From CAWDVK01 sp963805715 (GTDB lineage Bacteria > Actinomycetota > Actinomycetes > Streptosporangiales > Streptosporangiaceae): a stretch of 64,000 bases of DNA. The position numbers and the translations under genes were made by a program. Positions 17,077-25,874 of the stretch are shown here, piece after piece; position 1 is the first letter of the stretch, and each line of letters starts with the position of its first letter. The DNA is taken from the NCBI GenBank assembly GCA_963805715.1, contig CAWDVK010000005.1, forward strand, positions 124,001 to 188,000. The letters run 5' to 3'. The notes beneath the pieces are model-generated. The model was not told where the DNA came from. It ran no database searches and saw nothing but the letters and a program-made list of their open reading frames with translations.

Positions 17077-18638
17077 CGGCGGCGCACGGCCAGCAGGGCC
17101 ACGTCGTCCTCGCGCGGGCCGAACACGGCCAGCACGCGATCGGCGAAGGCGTCCAGGTCGCCGCTGGTGTCCTGGACCGCCAGGCGCAGCCGGTCCAGGT
17201 TGCCGTCCAGGGCCCCGATGCGGTCCTCGACCAGCCCGTCGGTATACAGCACGACCGTGCCGCCGTGCGGCAGCACGGTGTGCTCGACGTGCGGGTCGTC
17301 AACGGGCGTGCCGAGCAGCATGCCGCCCTGGCCGCGGTAGGCGGCCCCGCCGTCACCGACCAGCAGTGGCGGCATGTGCCCGCAGTTGACGATCTGCAGG
17401 TCACCGGTGAGCACGTTCAGCTGCAGCAGGCAGAGCGTGGCGATGATGTTCGGGTGGTAGCGCTGCAGCACGCTGTTCAGCAGGCTGGCGATGCCGGGCG
17501 CCGGATGGCCCTCGGCGGCGAAGGCGCGCAGCGCGTGCCGCAGCTCGCCCATGACCGTGGCCGCCTGCAGTGAGTGACCCTGCACGTCGCCGATCGCCGC
17601 CACCAGATGGTCGCCGTCGGCCAGCACCTCGTAGAAATCCCCGCCGACCTCGGCCTGGTCGCTGGCCGGCACGTACCGGGCGGACATCTCGACGCCCGTG
17701 ATCTCGGGCAGCGCCGACGGCAGCATGCTGCGCTGCAGGGTGAGGGCGACCAGGTGCTCCTCGGCGTAGGCGCGCAGTGCCTCCACGGCCAGTGCCACGG
17801 ACTGCACCAGCTGGCGCAGCACCAGCCGGTCGACCTCGCCGCTGATGCCCTCGCTGGCCACGCCGATCACCACCGGCGGCCGGCCGGGCTTGGTCCGGGA
17901 AGCCGCCAGCCAGATATCTCCGGACAGCGCGGTGTCGGGGACCATCCGCAGGTACTCCTGCCGGGGGATCATCGCGACCGCGTTGCCCGCGCCACTGCCG
18001 AGCACTCGGCCGGCCAGGTTATCCGCCAGGCCGATGGCACCGCCGCGCTGGTGCTCGGGCCGCCCCGGTGCGGCGGTGATCCGGCGCAGCTGGCCGTCGG
18101 GCATGATCACGACGAGGCCCACGATGGCGTCGAAGATCTCGGCGGCGCCGTCGGCGGCCGCGCGGGCCAGTCGGTCGAACGTCTCGGCGGCGTTGATCGC
18201 CAGCGTGACCCGGGTGAGCGCGGCCAGCCGGGTCGCCGCCTGCTCGGCCCGGTGCCTGGCCTGGTAGTAGCGCAGCGCCGCGGTGACGGTGGCCAGGAAG
18301 ACCTCTGGCTCGATCGGCTCGGCCAGGTAGGCATCCGCGCCCTGCCCCAGGCCGCGGGCCCGGTCAGCGACGGCCACCGCGGTCGCCGACACCTGGATGA
18401 CCGGGATCGCCGCCGTCTGGGGGTCGGCCTTGATCCGCTCGCAGACCTCGATGCCGCTGATGTCCGGCAGCCGCACATCGAGGACGACCAGATCGGCGTC
18501 CCGAAGCTGGGCCAGCGCAGCGGCCCCGGTAGCTGCCTCGGCCACCCGGTGACCAGCCCGACGCAGCCAGCTGGCCAGGATGTAGCGCCTGGCCTCGGAG
18601 TCGTCGACCACCAGCACCACCGACGGCTCGTCAGCCAT
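17073..18638 (-). CDS. Response regulator with GAF and PP2C (SpoIIE-type) phosphatase domains
   Basis: The 521-residue protein is built of a receiver (residues 5-125; VVDDSEARRY, phosphoacceptor in VVLDVRLPD, and a Q-V-S-A switch), a GAF-like middle with a coiled linker, and a PP2C phosphatase from about 300 with VGGDFYEVL, AIGDVQGHS and LYTDGLVEDR. Such proteins dephosphorylate an anti-anti-sigma factor under control of a sensor kinase. ATG 18638 begins the receiver. The truncated hybrid kinase directly upstream on the same strand was presumably its partner. The HATPase protein at 15-16 kb could be the opposing kinase. Confidence 0.88.
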   Translation of the reverse strand: MADEPSVVLVVDDSEARRYILASWLRRAGHRVAEAATGAAALAQLRDADLVVLDVRLPDISGIEVCERIKADPQTAAIPVIQVSATAVAVADRARGLGQGADAYLAEPIEPEVFLATVTAALRYYQARHRAEQAATRLAALTRVTLAINAAETFDRLARAAADGAAEIFDAIVGLVVIMPDGQLRRITAAPGRPEHQRGGAIGLADNLAGRVLGSGAGNAVAMIPRQEYLRMVPDTALSGDIWLAASRTKPGRPPVVIGVASEGISGEVDRLVLRQLVQSVALAVEALRAYAEEHLVALTLQRSMLPSALPEITGVEMSARYVPASDQAEVGGDFYEVLADGDHLVAAIGDVQGHSLQAATVMGELRHALRAFAAEGHPAPGIASLLNSVLQRYHPNIIATLCLLQLNVLTGDLQIVNCGHMPPLLVGDGGAAYRGQGGMLLGTPVDDPHVEHTVLPHGGTVVLYTDGLVEDRIGALDGNLDRLRLAVQDTSGDLDAFADRVLAVFGPREDDVALLAVRRR

Positions 18639-18690
18639 CAGCCACCCCGGTGATGCGGAGAATCGCGTGGGCGAGCCTTTCCCTGCTGAG

Positions 18691-19317
18691 CTAATCCTTC
18701 CGCAGCACCGCTCGTGCTCCGGGCGGCGGCTCCGCCGGGTCCTCGGACGTGACGACGATGGCTGGCATCGAATCCGGCAGCCGGGCCAGCAGCGTGTATC
18801 CGTCCATGGTCGGCATCCGCAGGTCAATAAGTGCCAGGTCAACGGGGCTGTCATCGAGCGCAGCCAGGGCCTGCTCGCCGTCAGCTGCCTCGATGATACG
18901 GGCGGCGATGCCGTCCAGCAGCCCGCTCAGCATCTCCCGCCAGACCGGATCGTCGTCGGCAACCAGCACGGTGCCGGCCCGCGGCGACCCGTGCGGCAGC
19001 CGGAGCGCGATCGTGGTCCCGCGGCCGGGCTCGCTGTCCAGGGTCAGGCGGCCGCCGAGCAGCTCAGCCAGCCGCCGCGCATACGGCAGGCCGAGCCCGG
19101 TGCCGCCCCGGCGGTCGCCGGGCACCTGGAAGAACTCCTCGAATACCCGCTCCTGCTGGCCGGCGGGTATGCCGATGCCGGTGTCAGCGACCACGAAGTC
19201 GACATGCCCGGCGGCAGGCCGGACGCTGAGCCGCACCTCGCCGCTGTCGGTGTACTTCAGCCCGTTGGACAGCATGTTGCGCAGGATGGCGGTCAGCGCC
19301 ACCTCGTCGGTGAGCAC
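18691..19317 (-). pseudogene. Hybrid histidine kinase, 3' remnant (HATPase + receiver only)
   Basis: The frame encodes a complete HATPase_c domain (NMLSNGLKYT N-box, DTGIGIP, GGTGLGLP) and then a receiver (VLVADDDPVWREML, LIDLRMPTMDGY). The dimerisation/phosphoacceptor helix and any sensor domain are absent. The sequence stays kinase-like up to about 19325 (PDTVLTDEVALT) and is then cut by an in-frame TGA at about 19340, and the upstream DNA is unrelated. A GTG at 19317 could initiate a short protein, but I read it as a 5'-truncated gene. It lies 52 bases upstream of the receiver-PP2C gene, its likely former operon partner. Confidence 0.7.
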
Positions 19318-19567
19318 GGTGTCCGGCGCCCCGGCATCTCATTGCGTACGTACCGACCTGAAGGTTACATGCGCCCGGCTAAGGCGGCGCTGCCTTTCGG
19401 AAGCCGTGGCCTGCGCGCAGGTGCCAGTCCCGTCAACTGGATGCAGGGACGGCTGACGCAGCCGCCCCTGCGACGATGCGGGACGGCTCGGCCGCCGCCG
19501 CGCACCAGGTCCCGCTGTCACTGTCCGTGAGCGGGTGCTTGAAACATCCAGTCAGGACCGGGGGGTC

Positions 19568-20383
19568 CTAGATGCGGAAGAACAGGTTCAGGAAGCGATC
19601 CGCGAGTGCTTCGTCGCCACGGACGGTTCCGCCGTTGATCCGGCCGAAGGTGGTCAGCACCAGGTCGCCGGCATCGAAGTCGATCACGGTCGGGAGGTCG
19701 TCGACATTGCCCTGCTCGTAGCTCATGCCCTGATCGCTGACGGAGATCCGGTAGTCACCGGCGTTCCGGCCGCTGACCCTGACCCCGATGGTGAACGGCG
19801 TCAGGTCGGCGTCCGGCCTGATCGTTGACTGCCAGAGCACGAACATGAAAGGCACGAGCAGGTCCGCGGCATCGCCGGAGATCCCGTGCGCCCGGCCGGT
19901 GCCCTGCTTGATATCCCAGGTATGGACGCCGTAATCCATCAGCTGGCCAGCCGCATAGAAGAAGGCAGGCAGCGGGCCCATGTAGAAGTGCGGCACGATC
20001 ATGCCGGTCCACTCATCAGCGGTGAGCGGCTCGAGGATGCCGATCAGCTTGTCGAGATCGTTGCGCACCCTGGACATCAGCTCCGGCTGGGAGAGGTCGC
20101 CGAACGCCTGGGCATGCTCGCCGGCCCGTTCGTGCATGCCCCCGAGGCCGTAGGCATCCGGCATGGCAGCGCCGCTCCTGGCGGTTTCGAAACCCTCGAA
20201 GTATCCCTCGGTCGTGTCGACCAGGTGGCCGACGATGTCCTTGACCTTCCAGCTCTCGCATGCTGTCGGGGCATCCCAGGCGCCCGGCGCCTCGGCGAGC
20301 GCGAACATCCGCTCCGCCTCCGCGCGGACCACGCGCAGGATGGTGTCCTTGCCCTCGTAGGTCATGGCGTTCCACTCGCTCAT
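19568..20383 (-). CDS. Maleylpyruvate isomerase family (DinB-like, mycothiol-type) protein
   Basis: The 271-residue protein has the N-terminal four-helix DinB-like domain with metal-site histidines in DIVGHLVDTT and DYGVHTWDI, and a C-terminal SCP2-like part. The family includes mycothiol-dependent maleylpyruvate isomerase, but most actinomycete members have no proven reaction. A mycothiol-dependent conjugation or isomerisation is a family-based expectation only. ATG 20383 begins SEWNAMTYEGKDT. It is a single gene, with about 210 bases of featureless DNA before the next gene. Confidence 0.75.
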   Translation of the reverse strand: MSEWNAMTYEGKDTILRVVRAEAERMFALAEAPGAWDAPTACESWKVKDIVGHLVDTTEGYFEGFETARSGAAMPDAYGLGGMHERAGEHAQAFGDLSQPELMSRVRNDLDKLIGILEPLTADEWTGMIVPHFYMGPLPAFFYAAGQLMDYGVHTWDIKQGTGRAHGISGDAADLLVPFMFVLWQSTIRPDADLTPFTIGVRVSGRNAGDYRISVSDQGMSYEQGNVDDLPTVIDFDAGDLVLTTFGRINGGTVRGDEALADRFLNLFFRI

Positions 20384-20593
20384 GCCGTCACCTTTCTCGC
20401 GCCGCGCTGCGCTGACCAGACTCCTCAGCCACCGGCCATGCCGGGCGTGGAGCTCGGTGCAGGAGATGAGGAAAGAGCCGTCGTCGGCTCACAGTACGAA
20501 CCTCAGCGCACCGGGCCGCCGCTGTCAATGGCCGCGGGAGCCGGTCGGCTGCATCGGCCGGACGGCTGGACGCCGGGGCGTCAGCCTGGGGGG

Positions 20594-21811
20594 TCAGCCA
20601 GGCGAGCCGGCCATGCTGAGCCGGGCCAGCGCCGCGCCGTACCTGATGGCGACGAGCTGGGCCACGGCCGGGTGCGCGCCGAGCGGGGCCGCGCACGGTA
20701 TCCCGAACTGCGCGGTCAGCGAGTCCAGCTCATGGCGCGGCGTCTCCGGGCCGATCACGCACGGCGCGAACGTGGCCCGCTGCGAGCCCGCCTCGCGGAG
20801 CCGGCCGAGGCCCCGGCTGATCGCTGCCGAGTCACCGAGCAGGGCTGTCACCGTCGGAATGGACAGCCGGGACGCGAGCAGGACGGCGGCGACCTCGGCG
20901 GTCTGGACCGCCTCCACGCCGCCGTCGGCTAGCACCAGCACGCCATGGCCGGCGGTCGCGATGCTCAGGCCGTGCGCGCGGGCATGCCGGGCCAGTCCGG
21001 CGTCGGCGAGCCGGGCGTGCAGGGACTCCGCGACCAGCGGATGCGGGCCCAGGTGAGCGGCGAGCAGGACGGGTGCGCTGGCCTCGCTCACCGCCCTGGC
21101 CAGCCGGTCATCGATGGCCGGGAACGGCCCGGCCAGCAGCGGGACGACGACGCCGGCGACGGCGTGCGGATCCGGCCGGCTGTCGAAGGTCAGTGCGTCC
21201 GCGAGCGAATGAGCCTCGCCGGCCAGGTAGCCGATCCGGATGTCCACACCGGGGCACGACAGCTCGGCGGTCGCGGCGATCTCCTCTGCCACGCCCTGCT
21301 GGTCGGCGGCGGCGGTCCCCGGTACCGCCAGTACCAGGGCCGGCGCATCAGAGGCCACGGACAGCCGATGCGGGCTGCGGTGACGGCCGGCCCGTCGGGT
21401 ACGGGTCGTTCGCCTGGGCAGCGCCTCGCCCCCCTCGGACCCCGGCTCGGGGGGGTCGGCGCGGCGGGGGAGCGGGTTCTGGGGCTGCTGGTCACCGCGG
21501 CGGGGCAGCGGGTCCTGAGCCGGGGGCTGCGAGTCGCCGCGGCGGGGGAGGGGCTGGCTCTGCGCGGCCGCGGGGGCGGCCGGTGGCTCGGTGGTCCGGC
21601 GGGGAAGCGGGTCCCAGGCCGGGGGCTGCGACTCGCCGCGGCGAGGCAGCGGATCCTGAGCCGGGGGCTGCGGCCGGGCCGGCAGCCGGTCGGTATCGTC
21701 CGCAGTGCGGCCGCCTGGCACCGCCGGGTACTCGTCGCCTGTGCCCCGATCACGCTGCCATGGCTGCTCACGGCGGGGTAGCGGCTCCGCGCCCGGGCTC
21801 GTTTCAGTCAC
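20594..21811 (-). CDS. CbiX-like (sirohydrochlorin chelatase fold) protein with LPRR-repeat N-terminus
   Basis: The C-terminal 250 residues match the two-lobed CbiX/SirB fold, with AVAGVVVPLLAGPFP, AAHLGPHPLVAESL and CVIGPETPRHELD. Active chelatases bind metal through a histidine in an N-terminal GHG motif; here that position reads AVPGTAA, so chelatase activity is doubtful. The first 150 residues are proline-rich and disordered, with seven LPRR motifs, mostly as (D/E/N)PLPRR. There are no siderohaem or cobalamin genes nearby. A structural or signalling role is as likely as metal insertion. Confidence 0.65.
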   Translation of the reverse strand: MTETSPGAEPLPRREQPWQRDRGTGDEYPAVPGGRTADDTDRLPARPQPPAQDPLPRRGESQPPAWDPLPRRTTEPPAAPAAAQSQPLPRRGDSQPPAQDPLPRRGDQQPQNPLPRRADPPEPGSEGGEALPRRTTRTRRAGRHRSPHRLSVASDAPALVLAVPGTAAADQQGVAEEIAATAELSCPGVDIRIGYLAGEAHSLADALTFDSRPDPHAVAGVVVPLLAGPFPAIDDRLARAVSEASAPVLLAAHLGPHPLVAESLHARLADAGLARHARAHGLSIATAGHGVLVLADGGVEAVQTAEVAAVLLASRLSIPTVTALLGDSAAISRGLGRLREAGSQRATFAPCVIGPETPRHELDSLTAQFGIPCAAPLGAHPAVAQLVAIRYGAALARLSMAGSPG

Positions 21812-21897
21812 GCTGACGTATCGTAATGCGCCCGTAGGGTGCTTGGTTCGCCTTCCGGGATGTTCAGACCCGAAACAGCCCGTGTCCCCGTTTCGGA

Positions 21898-22266
21898 TTA
21901 CTCGGCTTGAAGCATGCCATGGAAGATGATGATCAGGGCGTTTTTCTGCTCCTGGCTGAGCCGTTCCTCGCCGTGGATGGCGGCCTCGACCGCGGGCACG
22001 GGCGGCTGCCCCGTATCGGTCCCGGCCTCCTGGCGGATCAGGCCGGCCTGAGCCAGCAGGGTCTCGGCTGAGACGTTCAGGGCATCCGAGATCAGCTGGA
22101 TAACCCGGACGGAGGGCTGATGCAGCCCGCGCTCGATCTGGCTCAGGTAGGGATTCGACAGCTTGGTCATGTCGGCGAGCTGGCGCAGGGATAGGTCAGC
22201 CAGCTTGCGCCTGCTCCGGATGAAGGCTCCGAGCGTCGCCAGCTGGGTATCCCAGGACTCGTTCAC
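21898..22266 (-). CDS. XRE-family helix-turn-helix regulator
   Basis: The 122-residue protein has a lambda-repressor-type HTH at about residues 12-68 (LRQLADMTKLSNPYLSQIE, then RGLHQPS), followed by a short helical tail. GTG 22266 is chosen because AGGAG lies at ideal distance and the fold begins after it; the frame is open farther upstream. The gene lies downstream of a phasin-like gene on the same strand. In related actinomycetes a similar small XRE gene sits beside such genes, so a role in controlling it is plausible. Confidence 0.82.
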   Translation of the reverse strand: MNESWDTQLATLGAFIRSRRKLADLSLRQLADMTKLSNPYLSQIERGLHQPSVRVIQLISDALNVSAETLLAQAGLIRQEAGTDTGQPPVPAVEAAIHGEERLSQEQKNALIIIFHGMLQAE

Positions 22267-22365
22267 GGGTCTCCTCGTTCCTCGGCAGACGGGCGCTGAC
22301 CAGGCGTGCCGGTCGGCGCAGGGGAGGCGCGGGGCGGGCACGGCCTGCGGCCCGCCCCGCTTTCC

Positions 22366-23551
22366 TCACTTGTTCGCGTCGCCCGGCTCGCTTGCCGTCG
22401 CGCCGGTCTTGCGCGCTGAACGGGCCGCGGCGGCCCGGCTGGAAGGCGACCGGCCGGTGCTTGTCTTCGCGGCCCCGGTCTTCGCGGCCCCGGTCTTCGC
22501 GGCCCCGGTCTTCGCGGCCCCGGTCTTGGCCGTGCCGGTCTTGGCCGTTCCGGTCCTGGCGGCGGTGCTGGCGGTGGCAGTCTTGCGCGTGGCCGTCCGG
22601 GAGCCGGCGGTCCTGGGTGCGGCGGTCCTGGGTGCGGCTTCGCGGGCCGGGGCCACCTCGGCACCGGCCTTCAGGCCGGTGATCGCGGGCACGAGGGCCT
22701 TGGGGGCCTGGGTAGCCAGAGTTGCTGCGGCTGGCCCGTCGGAGTGAGCGACCTCTCCCAGCGGGACGGCCGGCGCCGCAGGCTCGGTCACGGTCACGGT
22801 CTCGGTCACGATCACGGCCTCGGGACCGGCGAAGGTCTCGGGACCGGTGACAGCCTCGGAGAAGATGACGGCCTCGGAAACCGTGACAGCCTCGGGCGCG
22901 GTGACAGCCTCGGGCGCGGTGACAGTCTCGGGCGCGGCGGCAGTGACGGGCTCCGCTGGCACGGCGGATCCGGCCCTTGCTGCGGGCTCGGTGACTACTT
23001 CGGGCTCGGGAGCCACCGCGGGCGCTGCGGCGGCTGCCTCGGCGGGGCTGGTGGCGCTGGCTGGCTCGGCGGCTCTGCACGGCAGCCACGGCGGCCACGG
23101 CAGCCACGTGCGCGGCGGGCTCGGCGGGCTCCGGGCGCGCGGGGGTCACGATGGTGGTGACCGACGCCGTGAACCTGGGTCGTACCGCGATCAGCGGAGC
23201 GATCGCCGCAGCGGCCTGGCCGGCCCGCCGTGCACTTTGCTCAAAAAGCGGCACGGCGGCCTGCACGAACTGGTCGGCGATCTTGACCTGGAACGCCATC
23301 AGCTGGTAGGCGAGCAGCTGCGCGCTGGCCGCGAGCTCCTCTGGCCTGGGCAGCCTGGCCAGCCCGGGAATCCCGGCGGCGGTGAAGCGCGGCGCTGGCA
23401 TCGGCGGCCGCAGCGCCTGCGCCGTATGAGTGAGCGTCCGGAACGCGTCGGTGGCGGTGTCCTGTCCCTTGCGGATCTGCTCCTGGCTTTTGCGGACACC
23501 GTCGCGAAGCTGCTCGAGCAGCTCCTGCCCGAGAGCACTGGTGTCGTTCAT
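22366..23551 (-). pseudogene. Phasin-like / AAKT-rich protein, frameshifted
   Basis: From ATG 23551 about 155 codons encode an amphipathic helical protein (LLEQLRDGVRKSQEQIRKG, then LLAYQLMAFQVKIADQFVQ) resembling phasins or heparin-binding haemagglutinin-like proteins. Past about 23080 this frame turns arginine-rich, whereas the neighbouring frame continues logically as AAEPASATSPAEAAAAAP, then acidic TAPEAVTAPEAV repeats, and ends with a lysine/alanine-rich KTGAAKTGAA tail at TGA 22366-22368. A one-base shift near 23075 in a GCCACGGC-type repeat joins both. Basic C-terminal tails of this sort bind nucleic acid or polyanions in related proteins. The break may be a sequence error. Confidence 0.65.
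22463..22552. repeat. Six 15-bp tandem units encoding KTGAA
   Basis: GTCTTCGCGGCCCCG occurs four times in a row (22463-22522), followed by two diverged copies. On the minus strand it encodes the KTGAA repeats of the phasin-like protein's basic tail. Since 15 is a multiple of three, unit gain or loss keeps the frame. Confidence 0.85.
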
Positions 23552-23820
23552 GGGTCCTCCCTCGTCTGGCTAATGATGCAAACTATATCAAGCATTCGCG
23601 CGGTATGCCAAGCGGAATGACATTGATGACCTGGCCGGAACGAACCCGGGACGACCCCCCCGGAACAGCCCCGGAACGGCCAGGGATGACAGGGCGCGGT
23701 GCCGCCCGATGGCGGAAGAGTCAGGCCGGGAAAGCGGAAGAATCGGGCCGGGAAAGGCGCATGATCAGATGCCAGGCCAGGCCGGGCGTGCCAGGCCAGG
23801 CGGAGCAGGGCGGGCCGGGA

Positions 23821-24705
23821 TCAGGACAGGACGCGGCGCCGGAAGTTGCGCAGCCCGATCGCGAGGAAGGCGGCCCCGAATCCGATCACGACCGGATAGA
23901 TCACGTACAGGTGCATGTGCGGCGCCGTCGTGAGCGCGGCCCGCATCCCCTCGTTCACGTAGATGAGCGGATTGATCAGCACGAGCGTCTGCAGCCAGTG
24001 CCACCCGCCGACCGTCACCGGCGCCAGCCTGGTCCACGAGTAATACGTGCCGCCAAGGAACGTGATCGGCAGGATGATGAAGCCGAACATCAGCCCGATG
24101 TTGCGCGGCTCGAAGCTGGTGCCGAGGACTAGCCCGAGGCCGGCCATCGCGATGCAGGCAATCGGGATGAACGTCACGATGAGCAGCCAGTGCAGGGTCA
24201 GGTGCGCGTGCACGCCCGGCGCGTGCACCACCGAGGCGATCGGCAGCACGATGATGGCCGACAGCACGCCCTGCGCCGCGCCGGAGAGCACTTTGGCGAT
24301 GGCCACCAGCCAGATGGGGCAGGGCGCCTGCACCCGGTCCTCGATCTCGCGGGTGAAGCCGAACTCCTGCGCCATGGCCAGGGCGATGGACTGCACGCCC
24401 TGGAACATGACCGAGATGCCTACGACGCCGGGGACCAGGATGGTGGCGAACGCCGATTCCTCCGCCGAGCCGTGGCCGCCGATGCCCTGCCCGATCTTCG
24501 GGAACACGTACAGGAACACGAAGCAGAGCAGGAACGGCTGGATCAGGGTCCGCAGCACGAACTCCCACAGGTGCTTGCGCAGCACGACCAGGTCGCGCAG
24601 CATGAGCGCGCCCAGGGCCGTCCAGCTGGCCGCGGCCACCGAGCGAGTGGGACCGCCCCCGATGGGCCGGGCCGGCCGCGCCTGCGAAGTGACAGAAGTG
24701 GTCAT
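23821..24705 (-). CDS. ABC-2 type transporter permease (DrrB-like)
   Basis: The 294-residue membrane protein has six hydrophobic segments and the ABC-2 pattern (LFVFLYVFPKIGQ-type first loop, FGFTREIEDRVQAPCP coupling region, PITFLGGTYYSW near helix 5). The coupling region FTREIEDRVQAP is typical of DrrB-like drug or lipid exporters. It overlaps the upstream ATPase gene by four bases (ATGA) and forms a two-gene exporter with it. The cargo is unknown. The 268 bases beyond, up to the phasin-like gene, contain two 22-bp direct repeats (about 23712-23757) and no gene. Confidence 0.85.
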   Translation of the reverse strand: MTTSVTSQARPARPIGGGPTRSVAAASWTALGALMLRDLVVLRKHLWEFVLRTLIQPFLLCFVFLYVFPKIGQGIGGHGSAEESAFATILVPGVVGISVMFQGVQSIALAMAQEFGFTREIEDRVQAPCPIWLVAIAKVLSGAAQGVLSAIIVLPIASVVHAPGVHAHLTLHWLLIVTFIPIACIAMAGLGLVLGTSFEPRNIGLMFGFIILPITFLGGTYYSWTRLAPVTVGGWHWLQTLVLINPLIYVNEGMRAALTTAPHMHLYVIYPVVIGFGAAFLAIGLRNFRRRVLS

Positions 24706-25706
24706 CCTTCCCTCAGCTCCTTGCCAGTGAGGTTGATGAACACCGTCTCCAGGCTGGGCTCGGAGATCGATACGTCGACGAGCTCGAACCCGCCGCGCTC
24801 GGCCGACACCACGATCCGCGGTACCAGCCGGTCATTGCCCTTCATGTGCAGCTGCAGCCCGCCGTCCACCTGGCGGGTGCGGGCCACCCCCGCTACGTCG
24901 CTGGTCAGCAGGTCAGCGAGCCGGGCGGGATCACCCGTGGTCTTCACGGTGACGACGGTGTCGGCGCCGATGCTCTGCTTGAGGGCGGCTGGCGTGTCGA
25001 GAGCCAGGATGTGCCCGTGGTCCATGATGGCGACCCGCTCGCAGAGCTGGTCGGCCTCCTCCATGTAGTGGGTGGTCAGCAGGATGGTCTGGCCGGACCG
25101 GTGCAGCTCGCCGAGCAGGTCCCAGAGGGCGAGCCGGCTCTGCGGGTCGAGTCCCGCCGTCGGCTCGTCGAGGAAGAGCACGGACGGGCGGTGGAAGATC
25201 GCCCGGGCGACCATCAGCCGCTGCGCCATCCCGCCGGACAGCGCGTAGACCGATGCCTTGGCCCACCTGGACAGCTGGAACTGCTTCAGCAGCTCATCGG
25301 CGGTCTGCCGGGACGCCTTGGCCCCGATGCCGAACAGCCGGCCGTGAAAGTACAGGTTCTCCCACACGGAGAGCTGACGATCGAGCGTGTTCTGCTGCGA
25401 GACGATGCCGCTGAGCTGCTTGGCCAGCGCCGGGTGCGCCGCGACGTCGATGCCGCCCAGGAAGGCCCGGCCGGAGGTCGGCACCACCCGGGTCGTCAGC
25501 ATCCCCGCGGTGGTGGTCTTCCCGGCGCCATTCGGCCCCAGCAGGCCGAAGATCTCGCCGGCCCGCACGTCCAGATTCAGCTTGTCGACGGCGGCGAAGT
25601 CCGTTCCCGGGTAGACCTTGGTGAGGTCCTCGGTGTGGATCACCGCGCCGCGCTGCGCATCGGGCAAGCCGCCAGCAGCGGCCGCCGATGCTGGTGTGCT
25701 GCTCAT
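24702..25706 (-). CDS. ABC exporter ATPase (DrrA-like)
   Basis: The 334-residue ATPase has Walker A GPNGAGKTTT, signature LSGGMAQRL, Walker B LFLDEPTAGLD and H-loop LLTTHYMEEADQL. The C-terminal 80-residue extension ending in EPSLETVFINLTGKELRE is characteristic of DrrA-type exporters. It energises the permease encoded immediately downstream. A relative of daunorubicin-resistance and lipid (PDIM) exporters, it may provide drug efflux or export of a cell-envelope product; no biosynthetic gene cluster is visible nearby. Confidence 0.9.
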   Translation of the reverse strand: MSSTPASAAAAGGLPDAQRGAVIHTEDLTKVYPGTDFAAVDKLNLDVRAGEIFGLLGPNGAGKTTTAGMLTTRVVPTSGRAFLGGIDVAAHPALAKQLSGIVSQQNTLDRQLSVWENLYFHGRLFGIGAKASRQTADELLKQFQLSRWAKASVYALSGGMAQRLMVARAIFHRPSVLFLDEPTAGLDPQSRLALWDLLGELHRSGQTILLTTHYMEEADQLCERVAIMDHGHILALDTPAALKQSIGADTVVTVKTTGDPARLADLLTSDVAGVARTRQVDGGLQLHMKGNDRLVPRIVVSAERGGFELVDVSISEPSLETVFINLTGKELREG

Positions 25707-25874
25707 CGCCCCACATCGTAGCGCCAGGAGCGGTCACTCCAGCGGGCGCGACCGGCGGGCTGCCGCGGCGGCTGGCGCGCCGCAGGCCCTGCCCGGCCGG
25801 GGATCCGCTCGGGAGCGCCTCGCTGGCGGAGCCGTCGTCCCGCGGAGGCGGCAGGCGGCGGCGGATGCAGTGAT

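Noticed and set aside
22196..23060. Arginine-rich continuation of the phasin-like frame
   Set aside because: The neighbouring frame carries the natural acidic and KTGAA tail; the arginine-rich reading also runs over the XRE gene.
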